From Verrucomicrobiales bacterium (lineage in GTDB: Bacteria > Verrucomicrobiota > Verrucomicrobiia > Verrucomicrobiales > Verrucomicrobiaceae), in contig DNXB01000533.1 in assembly GCA_003506995.1 (NCBI GenBank), forward strand, positions 1,145-19,009: a stretch of 17,865 bases of DNA. Reading direction: 5' to 3'. The notes under the pieces are model-generated. The model had not been told where the DNA came from. It worked only from the letters and a program-made list of their open reading frames with translations, and ran no database searches. The translations under genes were made by a program, and so were the position numbers. Numbering within the stretch: the first letter of the stretch is position 1; each line of letters opens with the position of its first letter. Shown here piece by piece: positions 1 through 6,000 of the stretch.

Positions 1-1
1 T

Positions 2-19
2 GCTCCAGCCCTCTGGAGC
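2..19 (+). promoter_or_regulatory. Perfect stem-loop that contains the Shine-Dalgarno of the giant gene
   Basis: GCTCCAG at 2-8 pairs perfectly with CTGGAGC at 13-19 around a CCCT loop. The only good Shine-Dalgarno for the GTG at 26 (GGAG, 15-18, spacing 7) lies in the 3' arm, so the fold would hide it. Because TTT follows the stem, it could instead be the terminator of a gene lying before the window. The structure is seen in the sequence; the regulatory role is inferred. Confidence 0.5.
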
Positions 20-25
20 TTTCCG

Positions 26-3000
26 GTGGCCAATGAACGTTCGAAAGCGCCGGAGGGCCGGCGCACTCCAAGACGCTGGCGCGCTCTCGCCTTCGTCATT
101 CTGCATTCTGCATTCGTCATTGCCGCGCATGCGGCCGAGCCAACGCGTCAGGAGCTCTGGGTTCCCACGCCGCAGCTCGACACGGTGCTCAAGGAACATC
201 CGAACGCGGTCATGCTCTCGCCTGCGGAATACGAGGCGTTGATTCGCGACGCGGGAAAGGTCAAGCCCGAGGAAGATCCCAAAACAGCGCCGCCGAAGCT
301 CATCGCCATCGAGGGTTTGCGATTGAGCGGCAAGGTGGAGCCGAATGCGGCGAGTGTGCGGCTTCAAGGCGAGCTCACGCTGAATCTGCCGTCGAAGGAA
401 TGGCTCAGCACAAAGATCGCGTGGCCGTTTGCGATGAGCAACGTGACCTCCGAAGGCAGCGTGCTGGCCTACGTCGAGAAAGACGCGAAGCATCGCGAGT
501 TGATCATCTTCGCGAAAGGCCCGGGCGTGGCGAAACTGCGGTTTGAGGCCGAGGTGCCGGTGTTTCTGCGGACACGTCTTGGCGAACACACGCTCGAAGT
601 GCCGGATGTGCCGTTTGGCGGCGTGTTGAACTTGGAACTGCCTGCAGGCGTGCGCTTGCTTGCCGGTTCGGCATGCGAGCAGACAGGCAACACGATCAAG
701 GTCGCCTTCGATCACCGGGCGTTTGAGGATTACGATTCGAACATCCAGCCCCGCATTCCTCGTGCCTTTCGTGTGCGTTGGATAGAAGCTGCTGAGTCGT
801 CCACGCAATCGGTGCTATATACGCCCACCGCTCGCGTGGAGTTTGAAGTGACGGAAGCAACGGTGTCTTCCGTCATCACCTTCGGGCTGCGATTGAACAA
901 CGCCAGAGCGCAGGAAGTGACATTGCAGACGACGGGCAAGGACACGCAGGTCACTGATGTGACCGGCGTGGCAGTGCGAGGCTGGAAACAGGAGAATGGG
1001 GTGTTGTCGGTGACGCTGGAGCACGATGGCAGCACAAAAGACATCACCGTGTCATTGCGACGTTCGATCACCTCGGCGGCGGAGGCCGGTGAACTGCCGT
1101 TGCTGGCACTGAATGCACCGTTGCATGCCTTGGCGACGCTCAACCTCGCAACGGACCTCGACTTTCTCGATCTCGTGGGTGCGAAGCAAACTCAGCCGAA
1201 TGCGTTCGAGTTCCAGCTCGGTGTCGATCAGCCGAAGCTGGTGCTGCGCACGTCAAAGCCACGCCTCGAATCGGATGTGGATGTCATCGCACGCATCGAC
1301 AAGGACAGCGTGCAGATCGAGCGCAAGATCATGCTGCGCAGCGACCGGCCGGTGAACGAGATCAAGCTCACGCTGCCTGCCGGGGAGGAGTTCAACGCGA
1401 TTTTGTCGAAGCCGGTCGGCTCCGAGCCGCCGGTCTCGATCTCGAACGCCGCCACGCTCACGCCAGTGCAGCAAGAACGGCTCATCACGCCGAACATCGT
1501 CAGCCAGCCGGTTTTCTCGCAGCGGGCGGTCACGCCCAACAGAGACAACGCTGTGCAAGCAGGTTCGCCGTTTCACATGACGTGGCGACGTGTGGGACAG
1601 ACGATTGCGATTTTGCCGGCGCAACCGTTGTCGCCGACGAATGCGCTGGAATTCAGCATCACGTCGCGTTTGAAGCTCGCAAATGCCTGGAAAGGACCAC
1701 GCATCCCAGAGACGGTGACGATTGCACATCTCGACATTCCCGAAGCGGTGAAGGTGGCAGGCTACACGGCGCTGGATTTCGACGACGCCTGGCGCGTGGC
1801 TTTGAAGGATGCGAAGGGGCTCGAAGATCGCGATGCACGGCTCACGCCGGTGAAGGGACGCATGGCCTGGTTTGGTCTGCGCGAGCACACGCTGACGTTT
1901 GAGGTGGAAAGGGCCGAGGCAGTGTTCTCCACCGAGGTCACGGCTTATGCGCTGCCGCGTGCGCGCACGATTGAGATCGAGGGGCAGTTTGCCCTCGACA
2001 TCAGCGGTGCGCCGCTGCGCAGTTTTCAGGTCAAACTGCCGGTCGAAAATGCGAAGCTGCTGCGCGTGACCTCGCCGCTCGTCGGCGAGCAGCAGCTTGA
2101 TGAGGCGACGGGCGTGTGGACCTTCACGCTGCGGCAGGAATCAAAGGGACGGCAGAACGTGCGGTGGCGGATGAGTCTGCCAGCGGTTTCAGCAGTGAAT
2201 GCGGACGAGGGCGTCCGCGCTCCGATCACAGCGGCGCTGCCGCACCTCGAACTGCCGCAATCGCGTCGCTTTGCGGGAACGTGGATCATTGAGGCGAACA
2301 CGGACACGCAGCTTTCGACGACGATGCAGAACATGCAGCCGCTGGATGTGCTGCGCGTGCCGGCGGTGGCCGGTTATCAGCCACGGCATCGCATCACGAG
2401 CGCGTTCACTTATGGCGCGGGCGAAAACGCGCTGACGATCACGGCGCAACGCCACGCGCACTCGGAACTGGCCGCGCTGGTGGTGAATCGCATGAGTTTG
2501 ATCTCCGTGCTCGGCACCGACGGGCACAGCTTGCATGAAACGACGCTCGATCTGAGTCATTCCGGTGAGCAGTTCGTGAGTCTGCATCTGCCGAAGGATG
2601 CAGAGCTGCTCAGTACGTCGAGCGGCGGCCAGGCGGTGAAGCCGGTGCGCAGTGTGGAAGGTGCCATCGCCATCCCGCTTCCGGTTGGTTCCGCGAACGC
2701 GCCGCACACCGAGGTGCGCGTGCAGTTTCGCCAAAACGGCGCGCCCTGGGTCCGCAGCGGCACGCAAAATCTCGAACCGGTGCGCGTCGTCGGCAATGTG
2801 CCGGTCTTGAGCACCGACTGGGCCGTGCATGCGCCTGCGGCGTTTGGGTATGGAAAGGTGGACACGACGCTGGAGCAGGAGGGTGAGCGCGAAATAGAAC
2901 CGCTGCGCAATCCGCTGGCCGTGCTGTGGGATGTGGTCCATCCAGCGGGTTTTATTGCAGGGAGGGTTGATTTTAGGCGTGCAAGACCTGCCGATGTCTC

Positions 3001-6000
3001 TGCGATCGCGAAGCGTGAGGCATTCACGAGCATGGTCCGTTTGGCGGAGGGCGAAGAAGTCATCAGCGGTGTACAGAAAGGCCTGCTGATGGCAAACTCG
3101 AGCGCTGAGCTCGGCAACTACGACGCCGCCATCGCGCAGTATCAGAATGTGTTGCGGGAGGACCCTTATAACAACGCGGCAAGGCGTGGCATGGAGAGCG
3201 CGGAGCGGAAGCGCAGGGAGTATTTCAAGCAGGCCTACGATCACCAGCGTGCCAAGATGCTGGCGCAGGTGGATGAGAAGTGGGAGGACAAGGTGCCGAT
3301 GCTGGAGGCTGCAGTGCCTGCGGCTCCTGCTGATCCCTTCGCCAGTGGTGGTGCAGAACGCCATGGCAGCGCGATGCTGGCGGCCCCAAAAACGCTCGCG
3401 CAGTTGCAGAAGATGGACCGCATCATCCTGCCCAGCGTGCAATTTCAGAACGCGACGATTGAAGAGGCGATTGAATTCCTGCGGACGAAATCACGCGACT
3501 TGGATGTGGGCAGCACGGGAGGTGGAGGCGTGAACATGATCTTACGAAACGGAGACGCTCCCTCAAACGCCAGGATAAGCCTCGATCTCAAAGATGTGCC
3601 GCTGAGCGAGGCGCTGCGTTATGTCACCGAGCTGGCGCAGATGAAATACAAGGTGGAGTCGAACGCGGTAATGATTGTGCCGCTCTCGGAAGACGCTAAC
3701 CAGATGTACACACGCACCTTCAAGGTGCCGCCGGACTTTCTGGTTGTGGATGCGGATGACTCTGGCGCAGCAGCTCAATCTGATCCGTTTGCGGCAGGTG
3801 GCGCGGCTCCAGTGGGTGGTACGAGTCTGCAGGCGCACAAGACTGCGAAGCAGATTCTGACCGCGAAGGAAATTCTCGAAGCGCAGGGAGTCACGTTTCC
3901 TGAAGGTGCGACTGCCTCATTCAATCCAGCAACATCGGAAATAGTGGTGCAGAACACGCGGCCGAATCTCGATCTGGCTGGAGTTCTGGTTTCACCCGTG
4001 GGCAAGTTCAATATTAATGATTCACGCCGACTTTACGAGCCCATCGACGAAATGCGGTTCAAATCCGGCCTGATTCCGCTGGATGTGGTGCTGCCGGAGA
4101 CGGGGAGGCTGCTGCGGTTTCATGGGGCGCAGCCGCCGGAGGTGCTGGCGCTGCATTACACGTCGTGGTCGCAGCAGATCGTGCGGGCGATGCTGGCTCT
4201 GGCGCTCGGGCTGGCGCTGTTCTGGCGGTATGGCAGGCGGCGACCGTGGTTCATGACGCTGCTGGTCGTGGTGCTGGCGGCGTGGGGCGCGCCGCTGCTG
4301 TTTGAAGGCACGTGGCTGGCGCTGACGAACGCGGTGGCGTTTGGCTGGCTGTGCGCACTGGCGCTGCATGTGCTGGGGCGTTTGTTTGCGTTCATCCGGC
4401 CGACGGAAGGAGCGAAGAGCGAAGGGCGAAGGGCGGAGAGCCTGATGTCGTGGGTGAGAAGCCTGCGTTCCTTCGTCATCCGTCATTCTGCATTCGTCAT
4501 TCTCTTTGCCCTCAGCCCTTCGCTCTTTGCGCAGGCTCCGCCTGCTGCCGATCCGGCGGCGCATACGGTGATCGTGCCGTATGATCCGAAGCAGCCGCTC
4601 GAAACACAGAAGGCGGAACGGTTTTACCTCGGTTACGAGGAGTTTCAGCGGCTGTGGAAGACGGCGAAGGAGAATCGGCGGGCGTTGGCGGCGGAAACGG
4701 ATGCGACGCAGCATGCGGTGATTCACAGCGCGTTGTATCAAGGCCGCATCGAGGAACGCGGGCTTGTGCTGGAGGCACGCATCACGGCGACGACACGCGG
4801 GCAGTGGACGAAGCTGCTGCTGCCGTTTGCGCAGGTCGTGGGCGGCAAAGAAACCGCGAAGGCGCTGGTGGGCGAGATGCGGGTGGATGGCAAGGCGGCG
4901 GCGCTGAGCGACCACTGGCTGACACTCGAACATCCGGGCACGCATGCGATTGAACTGACGGTGACGCTGCCGCTGGCGCGAGTTTGGAATGATCTGACGC
5001 TGCGTTTGCCGCCGTCGCTCTCCGGGATGCTGGCGCTGCGCACGCCGAAGTCGGATGGCTGGCTGCGGGTGAATGGAGTGGCCGCGAGCACGGTGGAGGA
5101 GCAGGCGGAGGGCCGATTGTTCACGCAGACGCTGGGAACGCATCGCGAAGTGCGGCTGCAACGCTCGTCTCGCGGTCTGGAACGAGGCGAGGGCGCGGTG
5201 CCGGCAGCGAATGTGCGCGGGACGCTGACGTTGCGCGAGCTGGAGCCGGAATCGCTCGATGCGGAGATCGTGTATGAGTTCCCCGGCGCGGTACGGCGCA
5301 CGCTGGAGTTTGCGGTGGAGGAAAAATCGGGGCCGGAGATCGGCGCGATGGCGGTTTTCACGACGATTCCGAATGCTGGCGAGGTGGAGGTGCCGGTGAT
5401 GACGACGCAGACGCGGAGCGAAGCGGGGAAACGCCTTTTCACGCTCACGCTGCGGCATGAGGTGAGCCATGGCGCGACGATCCGTGTCACGCGTGCCTCA
5501 CGGCATGTGAACGCGGCGGGTGTGCGCACACTGCCGTTGATTCAACCGCTGGCGCAACGCGTGAAGCAGGAGGTGGCGGTGCTGCACGATGAAACGATGA
5601 AGGTGCAGGTGAACGGCGGCACGGCGCAGCGTTCGACGAACATGGACCGTGGCACCTTGCTCGACGCGGGGCGCTGGCAGTGGAGCGGTGGACAGGCTCC
5701 GACGTATGAGGTGACGCCTGCGGCGATGTTTGCGGAGGCGGATGTGAGCTATGTGTTTCAATTGAGCGAGCAGAAAGCGGAACTACTGGCCGCGCTGACC
5801 TTGATGCGAAAGTCGGGCGTGTGGTCGCGTGCGGTGATCGGTTTGCCGGCCGACTATGAAGTGCAGGCAGTGCAGGGGCCAGCGGTGCTGGCCTGGCAGC
5901 ACGAAGGCACACAGCTTTACCTGCAATTGAATCCGAACCTCGCGGTCATGGAGGCGCGGGTGGTGGTGCATCTGGCGCGGGTGTCGCCGCAGGCGGTGGC

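Noticed and set aside
4411..4531. Heptamer blocks considered as a CRISPR array or rRNA/tRNA remnant
   Set aside because: Units are 7 bp with no unique spacers of constant length, and there is no RNA-gene fold; they are short-period repeats.
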